From Liolophura sinensis (lineage: Eukaryota; Mollusca; Polyplacophora; Chitonida; Chitonidae), in assembly GCF_032854445.1 (NCBI RefSeq), contig NC_088307.1, positions 4,464,001 through 4,528,000 on the forward strand: a stretch of 64,000 nt of DNA, given 5' to 3'. Positions 1 to 11,800 of the stretch are shown here, piece after piece. Numbering within the stretch: the stretch's first letter is position 1; the number at the start of each line of letters is the position of its first letter. The position numbers and the translations under genes were made by a program. A model generated the notes under the pieces. That model saw only the letters and a list, made by a program, of their open reading frames with translations. It ran no database searches and had not been told where the DNA came from.

Positions 1-198
1 ATTATTGTGGGAGGAAACCGGGCAGAGCCCGGAGGAAACACACGACAATCCGCAGGCTGATGCAAAACCTTCCTAGGTACGACCAGAAAGGGAATCAGCA
101 TAAGCTGGACTTGAACTCACAGGGACCGCATGAGTGAGAGACTCCTGGATCATTGCGCAACGTTGGCGCGCTAGCCACCTCGGACACGGAGGCCTCCC
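1..198 (-). mobile_element. SINE family A, truncated by window edge
   Basis: A minus-strand copy of the main tRNA-derived SINE. The body (gggaggaaaccgggcagagcc) and B-box-like gagttcaagtcc complement (ggacttgaactc, 110-121) are clear, and the tRNA-like head ends near 198. The tail lies outside the window. Confidence 0.8.
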
Positions 199-2403
199 AT
201 TAAGATTGACGATCAACCTTCACTGTGCAATATTCTATTTATTATTTATATCCTGACATTTTCTCTACATGTATTTAAATGCGTATCAATTCATCAGTTG
301 CATCCGTGAAAAAAATAAGCAATGTGCCATCTTCGTCGTATATCTGATTTTATTCATACGCGTTGCAATTTCGTTCACGTCCGCGCTCCTTTTTACAGTT
401 TTAAACGGTGTCTCTAAGTAATTATACATTCTGCAAAGGTGCTTAATGCTAATGCAATAGAGGTATTTACGTAAATTAAGCACATGAAGAATTTCTACCT
501 CTTCTTTTGTTTGGCGAACTATATATTACGCGGAAGAGCACGAACTTGTGATGCGGTCTACAAGATTTCACGGTGACTGCATGAAGTGACAATGAATGTA
601 GCAGACGGCATGTACAAAAGTAGTTCCGGCAAGGTCAACAGTGGGTTGAGCAAAATGTAATAACAAAAGTGATGTCTAACTAGTGAAGATATCATTTTTA
701 TCAGTGAAAGAAATACTGGGATTTCACTGATGTATAAATAATAATATTCTATATTCTACCCCGCAGTTAGTTGCGGGCCGTGTGCAAATATAGGCTACGT
801 ATTAAATAGAGCTGACATTTCAAATAGCATCAAGTGTGTCACGCAGCACACCAGCCGATACGTTTACCTCAACGAGTAATATCATTTCATATTGTTTATG
901 TCTACAGGTAAAAGATTTTGAGGTTGTTCACTTATACAGAGGCGAACTATCGGAATTTTTTTCAGTGATAAAAGTGTTAATTTGCTCAGTTTACAAATAT
1001 TGCTTCTGTTTTCACATTTTTGATAGTTTACACCCAGGCGCCATGACGTGGAAAAAGAAATATATGTTTCAAGACGTTCCAATCTGAGCTCAGCGGCATG
1101 ACGTCATAATACACATACCACGTACAATAATCGTTCACATTCCTCACGCATCAATGAGACAAGACGTCATACATACACAGCTGTGAAGTATCTACGTCAA
1201 CCTCTATGGCCTAACCTTGCCGTTGATTGGTTTAAAATGCGTGACTTCTGTGGAGGGAGTGAAATAGAACGGCATCCAAAATGCGGACGAAATATGCCCT
1301 TTTTGTCTAATTTTCTTCTTTTTTTTTTTTTTTTTGGAGAAGAACAATCTTCGTCTCGGTGCTTGTTATGTAACCTGATACCGCTGAGCCTTGTTTCGTG
1401 CCGAGTCAAATCCCGAGAATGCAGCTTTCTCGCAGGTTGCACAACAAAAATCCATTTTAACGGTTTTTTCGGAAATGGATTCTGAATTTACCCACTTGAT
1501 TTCTTGTTGCCCTCAGTAGTATTTTCTTTCCACAACACTGGTGCCTCCTTGTGCAAGAATCAGACCGGACTGAATGCTGACATACACATTGCAAATTGGT
1601 ACCGCAGCAGCCATTGCTTGGCCTGTTCATCTTGTTTTGGTCACCAAGGGGCGTAGTTCCAAAGTTACGGATTTTAAAGTCTACGGCATTGGACCCGCTT
1701 CTGGTTGAAGCCTGAATTCGGCTTTCGAGACTTGGCACGAAGCTGACTTGGATTTAAGCACAGTTTAGTCTCAACTTATGGTGTTGTTCCTGACCTTTAA
1801 TTTGAGCTTTAACGCTAATTTTAAATTTTGTCATGGAAGTCTAAGACAACCTTATATATTTTCTCGAATTGTGCTAAAAGCAGTGTGATTGGAGATAAGT
1901 GGCTATATACGATTTAACGGCCTATCAAAACGTTTCCAAAAATCAGAATTTCTAAAAAAAGAATGAAACAATTAAATAAATCTGAAAACATCCTAGATTA
2001 ACTAAAAAGCCCAGAATGATTATGGCTTAGGCTGTCGTCGGCAATTGATGTTCAATAGACCAATAATAGATCATGTAGAATAAAACTCAAAGAGGCAGGC
2101 CAGGCACCAGTTATGATTGTCTGAACATGATCCTATGTGTTTGTTGACAACGCACAAACGAAAGTAAAAAACAGGTCATAAATGTATAATGAAATAGAGT
2201 CTTAATTCTTTTACTATCATTAAGTATTAAAGATATGTAAATAAAGTTAAATATAAAGTAATTGAAAGTGTTCAGTTTCATATAAAATCCATGTCAAATG
2301 TCAAATATGTAAATGGAACAGTTAATGGTTAGAATAAGATGGCTTTGATTTCCGACTTTTCCCAAACAGTTTCTTTCAACAGACTGAGGGTTTCACCTTT
2401 GGT
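199..2403. other. gene-free stretch
   Basis: AT-rich with a poly-T run at 1319-1335. Open frames of 65-100 codons have no recognisable similarity. The part 1738-1850 resembles the centre of the MITE family. No RNA gene was seen. Confidence 0.5.
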
Positions 2404-2729
2404 TCAGGTCTTTATTTTGTTAGCCCGTTTTGTCTTAACATGCACGTAGCGTGTCATGTCCTGGTCATGCACATACACCGGAAACTCTACTGAGGCATTC
2501 TGGGATTTGTTTAGAGCCACGAATTCCAATTCGCTGATCTTCGGATATTTATAGGTCCTTTCTTGTTGGATGGCGTTAAAGGCGTCCTTTTTCATTTGCC
2601 TTTCGTCTTCCTGGAGCAGGTAGAGCTGTTTTATAGGTTTTTGAACAACACTTTTACAACACTCTTTGAAAGTTCTATGCTGGACATTACCGCAAAACAC
2701 GACTCGATGGATTTCAATTAAACATCGCC
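2404..2729 (-). CDS. unrecognised open frame, possible last exon of a minus-strand gene
   Basis: A minus-strand frame follows a good acceptor (ATATTTCAG, exon from 2729) and runs to a TAA at 2404. It encodes about 108 residues, basic and lysine-rich, with varied composition and no simple repeats (for example RRCLIEIHRVVFCGN and PKISELEFVALNKS). It looks more like coding sequence than most open frames here, but I do not recognise a family. If spliced, the incoming phase is 1. No partner exon could be fixed with confidence. Confidence 0.35.
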
Positions 2730-4299
2730 TTTCTGAAATATTAGGTTATATGCAGCACAGAGGTAGCATCGTCATAGTCTGCAAAAGCGAAAGAAGAACC
2801 TCTGGAAATCAAAGTACATGTACTAACTGAACTAATATCTAAGTACTATATACTGCACGCATGGAAAAAAAAACAATTTCCATATTCGTCTTAAAATGTA
2901 CACTTGAGCAAGAATGGAAATAAACGACAAAGCGAAGGTTGGCATTTTCTGTGTAGCGTTTTTACATTAAGGCTCCATGGACATTGTTATTCCATTTAAG
3001 TTAAAACAACAACAAAGACGTCAAATGCTGATTTAAATGACGTAATCGCTGATACTCCTCGCAATGCTGGAAGTAGGTAGACCTATTTCTGTATAACTTA
3101 CCGCTTAGAGAGCTCAAAAGATCTTTATTCTTTAGTATCAAGAAATGTAGTCAACCCTCAGTATGAAGGATTAGGAGTTATCTGTGACGCCATTATTATT
3201 GTTAAGTGTTCTGAAACGAATGACATGTTCATGAGGTCATTCAATTTTTGCATTTGAAATATGTTACAATGATATCTCGTTCTTTTCCAAGCATATTTCT
3301 CCGACTTCAGAGTAATAAATCGAAAAAGAACGATATCTCACTTGGAAATGACAAAGGGTCTGGAGTAGTTGTTAAAAGGTTCCAAACTAAAGGTCACACT
3401 TTTTTCGGCATAGATGTGTCATTTTTATCCTAATACCGGGAAATACAAAGGAATACAAGTCTTGTTGTCCAGGTTTCAAAATGAAGCCAAACCATATTTT
3501 CCCTAATTACTTAATTATTTATAAAAGAAAATTAAATTTGAGACGTGGATATAGAATGCAGGTACCAGTTAATGCGGCGTATGCCGTCAGTATAAGCGTT
3601 GTCATGGTGAGCCAAATTGCATTTTACCTAATAGTACGAGATTGCTCTCAGGTTAGGTTTGCCAAAAATGTTGTTCGGCCAAGGATGGCCCCCAAACCAA
3701 CTCAGAACGAGCTCCATTTAAAAAGCAGGCCCCGAGGTCACGAAACGATCTTAGGCTTAAGTCAAAATTTCAGATCACTTTAAAATAGTTATTTCTTTCG
3801 TAACAAGGTCAAAATATTGCTTGACAATGTAAATTCTGGGTAAGTTAGCCCTATTCTAAAACAAATTTCAGCTGAAAGATTGGAAAGGAACATAAGGGCC
3901 TACCGGGTTTGATGAAAAAAAAAAAGAGAGGCACGTTTAATGTATTAGTTATTTTACTAACATATTAGTTCCAGATGTACCGGTACAGTATTTTTTAAAA
4001 CACCTGACTGTCTTAAGTATTTGCCGGCAACCATATAAAATCATTCACGCAATAATCAAATATAATATTGTTATAACCAAAGCTAATAACAAACAAGCGA
4101 GCACATTCAGTAAGTTTACTAAACGAAGTTTATAGGTGCTGAATCAGTTCGTTCGGGCATGCTGTGGAAGTCCGTGTTCGGAAGTATTTTAAGTTCAACT
4201 GGGGTCGAAGTCCGTGTTCGGAAATGTCTTTCGTGTCTTCTGACCGGACATGACGAAAATACAAACGTGGCGGTCGAAAGTTAAAGTGAAAGTAGCGGT
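2730..4299. other. gene-free stretch
   Basis: Nothing convincing except a half-length MITE relative starting near 3728. The 100-codon frame at 3481-3783 runs into that element and shows no domain. Confidence 0.5.
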
Positions 4300-4526
4300 A
4301 CAGAAAATGTTCGCAGTGAGATGAAAATCAGCCTGAACAAAACCAATTGGATAGCGACCGTGAGGTGGGGTCAAAGAACTCCAGTTTTCTTTGGTTACAA
4401 TTGGTGTTTTTTTTCTATTTCACTTCTAAAGTCACTGAAGCAGACGACGGCATAGCAACAACAGCATGAATTTAAACCGGTTCTCAGTAGTAGTGTTACA
4501 ATAATACGGACTGTTACTCACAGCAG
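4300..4526 (+). other. possible non-coding first exon of the Ski2 gene
   Basis: A strong donor (CAG|GTAAGT) lies at 4526/4527, after a stretch relatively rich in CG dinucleotides from about 4140. Plausible acceptors (TTTCAG, TTGCAG) sit at about 8766-8775, 40-50 bp before the Ski2 start codon, so a 5' UTR intron of about 4.2 kb is possible. The left edge is a guess. A 17-bp motif (gaagtccgtgttcggaa) occurs twice at about 4169 and 4205. Nothing in the sequence proves transcription. Confidence 0.3.
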
Positions 4527-4734
4527 GTAAGTATTGTCATGACATGGGCTGATTTCCTCATTACGTGACAACCAACAAATGGAAACCCACACCTCATTTA
4601 CACAGAATTTTATTCCATCGCGATGGAATGTTATTTTAAAATTTTGACATTTCATCACGTTCATCGAAAAGACGGAACCCATCCCAGTGACTCAGAAAAC
4701 ATGGCGCGGATTTCAAACCCCCACCTTCTTCCCA

Positions 4735-4893
4735 CTCATGACAACAAAACCTCCTTAACTCATTTCTGTGACATTCTTTGGTTGATTCTCCAGGGCTCAG
4801 CCGGTTTCCTCCCACCATACTGCTGATCGCCGTCGAATAAATGAAATATTCTTTGAGTTTGGCATAAAACAACTAATCAAGTGGATAAATAAG
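4735..4893 (+). mobile_element. SINE family A, degraded 3' part
   Basis: Recognisable from 'cagccggtttcctcccaccata' onward (19 bp conserved core) and a diverged tail gaaatattctttgag with AATAAAT-like end. The head is largely lost. Confidence 0.6.
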
Positions 4894-5744
4894 TATGTAA
4901 ACAGAATTGAGTCTTGAATACTATTTTTGATTCACCACCATCACCAATAAAGCTAATTAACTTCGCTGTCTTTTATTTACATTCACAGCCAGAACAGCCA
5001 AGGTACTTGAATGCTTCGCCTTTGGCAGGCATCATCACCTACTTTTGGTTTATTAAATGTATTGCCAGTCCACCTAAAATTTAATGTTGAAATTCTGTTT
5101 GAAATTCTCATACATCTGCACGCCTCCAAATGTTACAGCACAGGTTTTAAGCTACTAATTTGTTGTGCTAAAGGCAGTCAAACTCAGCTGTTTTGCTCAT
5201 TTTTTTTAGTTTAACTAGTTGAAAGCTTTACTTCTGATTTTATAATATGATGCTGGTCACATTCATTGTTGGATGTTTCCATGTGTGCCATATTTTTATG
5301 GGTGCTGAGAATTTGGAAACAACATAATGCTTCAGAATCACTAAACAGTATATTTTGTAAGTAGTGCAGTTTTTATGATAAATATATACTGCGCCTTCTG
5401 TCCTCAATAATTTTAGATGCGTTTCCAGAAAATGTATACCAGTATACCTTTGCAGGAACTGTTGTCTTAAGTCATACACTGTCTGTGAGGAGTAGGGGAA
5501 TAGAGGTACTGGTGCACAGCTCTGTCAGGCCTCAATTAGCAACAGGCAGGCAAAGGGAAGTAACTCTTCTCTGACTTTTCAGGTCCTCTTATTTCTGACC
5601 TGAAAACAAGCATCACCATTTATGCTTTTTAGCTCCCGGACTCACAACGGCACCATCAGGGTTGGAATTGAGCTCCGGTGATGGTAACCTGTTTGCGAGT
5701 TGCCACTTTTTCATGTGTGGTAACCCATTATAAAATACAAATGT

Positions 5745-5771
5745 GGTAACCCATTATAAAAATGGGTTACC
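5745..5771. other. perfect 11-bp hairpin
   Basis: ggtaacccatt (5745-5755) and its exact complement aatgggttacc (5761-5771) flank a 5-base loop. A direct copy of the left arm lies at 5719-5729. Position in a gene-free stretch gives no clue to a role. Confidence 0.6.
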
Positions 5772-5820
5772 ATCTGTTCATTCAATATATGTTATTTTTT
5801 AGTTACTGACAAAGCGTCAC

Positions 5821-6156
5821 TCATCCTGCAAACAGTGGATGTTGTTGTTGTTGTTGCCGATGTTTCTTGTTGTGCATCTGAACAGAATTTTTGCTTTGCC
5901 CAGTCATGCAAAGATCCAGACTTGTCACATTGGATTTGTGGATGTAAGTCACGCCGTCCACATAGTTTATGGTGGACAGCAGTGATTCCTCACTGATGAC
6001 TCGAATCTTGGAAATATGTTTCGAGTATACTTTGTATTGGAGTCTAATCAGTCGTTTGCCCCGACTCGTTTCATATATAAAATCGCCGTGAAAGTCTCTC
6101 AAAAGAAGTGTTTTTTGTGTGACAGATTCAGAAGTTATCCTCTTACTTTTTGACAT
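5821..6156 (-). CDS. unrecognised 111-aa open frame, minus strand
   Basis: An ATG at 6156 (in-frame TAA a few codons upstream) opens a frame of 111 codons to a TGA at 5821. The product starts MSKSKRITSES, has a mixed middle part (KTLLLRDFHGDFIYETSRGK) and ends in a run of five glutamines from a CAA repeat. It could be a small gene, a first exon of the frame at 2404-2729 (a GTGAGG donor inside it has the right phase), or chance. It would lie in the proposed 5' UTR intron of Ski2 on the opposite strand. Confidence 0.3.
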   Translation of the reverse strand: MSKSKRITSESVTQKTLLLRDFHGDFIYETSRGKRLIRLQYKVYSKHISKIRVISEESLLSTINYVDGVTYIHKSNVTSLDLCMTGQSKNSVQMHNKKHRQQQQQHPLFAG

Positions 6157-6867
6157 TTTCACGGGAGATTAACTGACCATTTTACCTGACTTTCAGTGTG
6201 CATGGTTACGTGGAAGTCTTTAGTGTGGCGGCACATTTAATACCCGAAATGCTACATAGAGCGCAGGCCGCTCGTCATACAAAATGCTGACAGTATTTAA
6301 GTGCCAGAGTAAATAGACTTGAACACGTCTTGTGGTTCAGATTTTAATGGACTCGTTCCTGTGAACTTAAAATATTTGAATCTCAGTCATAGCTTGTGGC
6401 GGAAGGGCCACTGTTCCTCATAATTAGACAGACGGCGACCCATTGGTAACCCAAATGAGCGTTCGCTGCTTAATCCCAACCCTGTACCGTCCTCTTCTGA
6501 CCATGTATGACAATCAGCTGTTATTTTTGCAAGATCATGCAAATTATATCATTATTCTAAATGAGCAACTGATTTGGGTCAGTAGCATACAGTTTATTAT
6601 AATGATAACATTTGTAAAATATTTAAATTCTTGTTTGAAAGACACATCAGGTAGAATTTGTTGACAAGGGAGGTAACTGTTCTTGAACTGTTAAATCTTA
6701 CACGGGATGACTTTGTTTCTCTTTCGGAGATGAAATAAATCTGTCACCTGTTGTTACGCTGAAGTGAGAATTAATTTCACATTCTTTTGATAAAAGATAA
6801 AGATTGAAAACATTTAGGAAGGCTTACTATTTCAGATGTGCTGGACCTGTATAATTCACCTTAAATT

Positions 6868-6990
6868 ATTGATTTATTTATTTGATTGGTGTTTTATGCC
6901 GTACTCAAGAATATTTCACTTATACTACTGTGGCCAGCATTATGGTGGGAGGAAACTGAGCAAAGCCCAGAGAAAACCCACAAAAAACCC
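6868..6990 (-). mobile_element. SINE family A, 3' fragment
   Basis: The reversed tail (tttgattggtgttttatgcc, then caagaatatttcactta) and conserved body are present; homology fades after the caaagcccagagaaaaccca part, so the tRNA head is missing. Confidence 0.75.
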
Positions 6991-7304
6991 ACCCAAAATG
7001 GAAATTGGATGATAATTTTAAAATGCTTGCCTGTTGCTACCTCAATGAGCCCCACCAGCTTGGCTAGACAGGGAAAGACACTCTGCCGGGTTTTGAAAAG
7101 ATTTTACTTTTTGTCACATTGAGCTGCTGTTTTCCAATCATGCCAATGCAGTTTAAAACTCTGCACTTACTGGTAGACCTATATATGAAATGGCAAAATT
7201 GCAGAAAAAACAGACGTTTTCCGAATTTTTTGCTTGTAACACGTGGGTCCATGGCATTTGTGATACATGTATTGATTAGTAGATATGTGTAATGACTCTC
7301 TTTA

Positions 7305-7650
7305 CATCGGCCCGCTTCAGGAGCGGTAGATCCAGGGTCAATCCTGGGTCGAGTCACACCTAAGACTTTAAAAGAGGAAGTTGTAACGTCCAGCTTGGCG
7401 TTCAGCATGAAGGGGATAGTGCAACGACTGGTTGACCCGTATCAGTATAATTCCCCGGGTGGGACGGCTTACTTGCCTTCGGTAAGCCGTCTCAGTGGAG
7501 CAGCACTAGGTTAAAGAGCGGTGGAAATTTGTCCTGCAACAAGGAGGCACATTACATACACCCTAAGGATTCCTTCATCGTCAATTGACTGAAAAATTGT
7601 TAAGTACGATGTTAAACCCCAAGTACTCATTTACTCTTTACATTGGAAAT
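7305..7650 (+). mobile_element. SINE family B, (ACTC)-type tail
   Basis: Second SINE family: a decayed tRNA-like head (agggtcaatcctgggtcgag), shared body (gatagtgcaacgactggttg, acggcttacttgccttcggt, agcagcactaggtta) and a 3' end at ttgttaagtacgatgttaaa plus ACTCATTTACTC. It matches the copy at 13967 over most of its length. Confidence 0.78.
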
Positions 7651-8214
7651 ACACATCCTGAAGGCCAGATAAAAAAAATTACTTGTTTCACATAATCAGA
7701 AAGCAGAAAAAAATCAAACTGATGGTCCCGTGAAGACCGGATGAAAGACCATTAAAAATCTCCAGGAAAGCAATTGGATTTATTTTTTTATGGAATTTGT
7801 TCAACCTAATAAATGCATTTGAATCACTAGATTCTTTGGTGGCCTTTTCTGACCGCAATGAAACCAGTATGTCACATAAGGTTTTTGGCTAATAATACTA
7901 CACATATGACTGCCATGGTTCATCATTCAAACTGTATATATACGTATATAGACCCATGAATGTATTTGCTGAATTGACCCTGAAACGAATTATTTCAGGC
8001 AAATGGTATGGACGTGCCATCATTGATACCCTCTGGGTCACAACTGACCAACATTGAATCTGAGCGTTTAAACCAAAGGCAAATCCATATGTTTTCCAGG
8101 ACAGTTTTGAATGGTGTTTCTTCTGATATATAGTGTTTTCTTAGCATGTGTGTACCTATGATGACAAGGACTCATTAGGTGTGTACATTGATGTATATTG
8201 TATCTTCTTGTGGC

Positions 8215-8410
8215 AGGGCTAGTACATGCTGCCAAAGTGCTTCTGCTCACTGAAGCATCATGTCAAAGACACCAGAAATGACACCCCCACTCAGTCACAT
8301 TATGCTGTCACTGGACCAACCAGTCCTGTTTCATTGCTCTGACCTATCAGTGCTGAGTGCCAGGCAAGGCAGCAGCAAGTACCATTTTTAAAGTCTTTGG
8401 TATGACTGTA
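8215..8410 (-). mobile_element. interspersed repeat family C, reversed
   Basis: Reverse complement of the 21570 copy with moderate divergence, extending from the caaagtgcttctgctcactg end to accatttttaaagtctttgg. Lies 400 bp upstream of the Ski2 start codon. Confidence 0.58.
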
Positions 8411-8812
8411 CTCAAATATGCATGTATGTATAAATTCAGGTATTCACAGACCAATTCAATTCATGACAAACAGACACATTTGTTTGGTTTTTTTTTTATA
8501 TAATTTATGATAAAGAAGAACTACCCTAATTCTTCAGCCTTTTTAAAGAACCTCTGCAATTCTGAAACATTCTGAGAGAACTATGGGGTGTAGAGAAATC
8601 ATTTCCACAGTTTCATGAAGCTGGCATCTTTAATAACTCAAGCAAATCAATTTTGGTGTCATTTTCATAATAATAGTATGCATCAGTTACACTGGAAAAA
8701 GTGCTTAGTTGCTGAAAACGTTGAAGATTTACAGTACTTTTACGCGTAGCGACATGATTTGTTTCAGATTTGCAGGTGTGAATCTTCTTGTGACTCACAC
8801 TAAAGAGCTGTC

Positions 8813-11800
8813 ATGGCAAAAGTTGAGTCAGACTTTGACTTGGTGGAGGTGGGAATCTTTGGAAGAGTTCAAGTAGCACCTCGCAGTTGTAATTCAGATT
8901 GCAAAGGTCCTCAGATACCCAGAGTCACGGTAAGTGGGAAAACTCAGGCTTGCAAACTAGTGGAAGGGAAGGTGTCTTTGAAGTTTGCATTTTGTAACAT
9001 GATTTGGTTGAATTCCTTTTGATTGAGTAAATATTTTACAAATATCAATTTTCCCCAAGGTTTGTACACAGATTTGTGAACCTGAGAAAAACAGTGTGGA
9101 TAGCAGATGAATGGAATGTCAGCTACAAAAATGAAAAACCTGCACAGTTAATTTTGTGCATGCTTGTTGCCTAAAGATGTGACCTAGTTAATCAGTTATG
9201 CAATTTGAATGCCAAGGCGAGCCCGTAGGCCAGTTGACAGCATAGGTTTAGCCAGGGAGGTGTCTCGGTGTCTTTGAGATGCGTTGAGATGGGACAAAAT
9301 TAACATAGGAGAGATAGGGAAAATTGGATAAAATTGGAAATGAGACAGCCTGATTTCAGATCCTCGCTAAATCTATGCTTGACGGGTATATATATGTTTT
9401 TGTCCCGGAAGCATGATACCCTTCTTACCAATACAATTCCAACATGTCTCACACACGTTGTGGATAATTTTGAATATAGTGTAAATAAACACACACACTG
9501 TACTCAGCTACTTGATTTTGATGTGTTTATTTTGGGTGCTCATGTTGTATTTCATTGTATTGTTGTTTTAAGCTGCCGTTCGGCTTGCCTCCAATTCTCG
9601 GAAGCTTACACGATGATGTGGAGAGGAATTTGTTACACCCAGAAGATCTGCCTATATATGATACAGACAGGGCTCAGCAGTGAGTGTATCTTGGCTTTGG
9701 GAAATTCTGCGCTGGGGAAGTCAGACTTAAAACCTTAGCTATAGAGCATTGTTTTGTTGAAAAGTTGTACAGACGTTTAAGTCAATTTACAAAAAGAACC
9801 AAGGATTTCTTTAGAAGGAGAAGGATTTCTTTAGAGGAGTACTGAACAGGATGTAGATTCAGATATTGACCTGTTCATTAAGATGCTGATATGACTATAT
9901 TGTCATTTGTGTGCTTCATGTCTTCATCTGCCAGAACTGTGTTCATGCTTGCTTCATCTGTTCATTAAGATGCTAGTCTGTCCATGAAATCATGTGTGTG
10001 CTTCATATCTTCATCTGCCTGATGAACGGTGTTCATGCTTGCTTCATCTGTTCATTTAGATGCTAGTCTGTCCATGAAATCATGTGTGTGCTTCATATCT
10101 TCATCTGCCAGAACTGTGTTCATGCTTGCTTCATCTGTTCATTTAGCTGCTGATCTGTCCATGAAATCATGTGTGTGCTTCATATCTTCATCTGCCTGAT
10201 GAACGGTGTTCATGCTTGCTTTATCTGTTCAGTTAGCTGCCCTATCTGACCTTCTATCTGCTGTGCGTTCATTCATCTATATATGTATCTACCCCATTTC
10301 TCCATTGAGCTACTCATCTGCTCATCAGGTCATATGTCTGCCCATCTGTTCACTTCACACATCAGCCCATCAGTCCGTCCATCAGTCTAGCCATCAGTCC
10401 GTCCATCTGCCCGTCTGTTCATCCTTTTGCCCGTCTGTTCATCCTTCTGCCTGTGTGTTCATCCCTCTGCTCATCTGTCTGCCCATTTGTTCATCAGTCT
10501 ACCCTTGTTTTCATCTGTCTGCCCTTCTGTTCATCCATCGGCTCATCTGTCCATCCGTTCATCGATCTGTTTATCAGTTTGCCATACTGCTCATCTCTTC
10601 ATCCATCTCCCCATCTATCCGTCCATTTGTTTATCCTTCTGCTTATCTGTTCATCAGTCAGCCCATTTGTTCATCTGTCTGCCCATCTGCACTTTTGGCT
10701 TATCAACATGCCCCAACTCATGGTCAGCCCATCAGTGTCCATCTGTTCACCAGTTTGCCTGTCTATCCATCTGCCCATCAGTCTGTCACTCTGGTTATCA
10801 ATCTGCCCATCTGTTCGTCCATCTGCCCATCTATTCATCAGTCTGCCCTTCTAATCATCACTAGGTCCCTTTAGATCATTTGTCTCCCCTATTGTTTGAT
10901 CTGTCTGTCCATCCTCTTAGTCAATCCATGAATCCTTGTTCCCGTGTCAGATTTTGGCCACGACGTATGGACGCTGAGAATTTGTTCTCTCTGGACACAT
11001 GCCCTGTCCAGACCACCATACATGTAGAGAGAGATCCAACATCAGGGAAACTCCTTAGTTTTAAAGAGGTAGGTCAAGCAGTTTGTCACTTTCCAACATA
11101 TGTTTATGCGGAATACATTTTCATTTTATACATCATTCATCAGAGATGCCCTTCACAGATTTCCTGATTATGCCCCTCTTTTTTTCCCAGGACTTTATCT
11201 TGGACACTAAGATCAATGCCCAGAACTCTCTGTCCATGAGGAGGCCTCCGGGACCCGAGTCACAGGACATTAAGGGCAGTGGGAGTAGTTACCCCTTCTG
11301 GCCAGGTACAGTACATGCAGGTGACATTTGACAGTCACCAGTAATGTGGATGCTTCTGCCCACTGTGAAGAGAGTGGAAGTGGTTCTGAAAATAGCACTG
11401 TGAGGAGCATGAAAGTGGTTCTGTCGACATTTCTGCGACCCTCAAAGGCTGATGTTAAGCTTTGTTGCATTCTGTTGACTAGGAAATAATTGTCACTATT
11501 GTGACATAACCTACATACATGTACGGCAGGCGGCGAAAAATTCCATGTGTTGAAATACTCTTGAGCTTGGTGTTTAATGAAATGTAACGATGCCCTATAC
11601 ATGTATGTGTTCATCCAAATACATACATGTTGTGTTCATCCAAATACATACATGTTGTGTTCATCCCAATATATACATGTTGCATTCATCCAGATACACA
11701 CATGTTGCGTTCATCACAATACATACATGTTGTGTTCATCCAAATACATACATGTTGTGTTCATCCAAATACATACATGTTTTGTTCATCCCAATACATA

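Noticed and set aside
1457-1738. 93-codon minus-strand open frame
   Set aside because: No recognisable family, no convincing splice sites or promoter; may be chance.
10206-10874. 222-codon open frame rich in Ser, His, Ile and Pro
   Set aside because: Derived from the CATCTG-type repeat; all three frames are open and repetitive.
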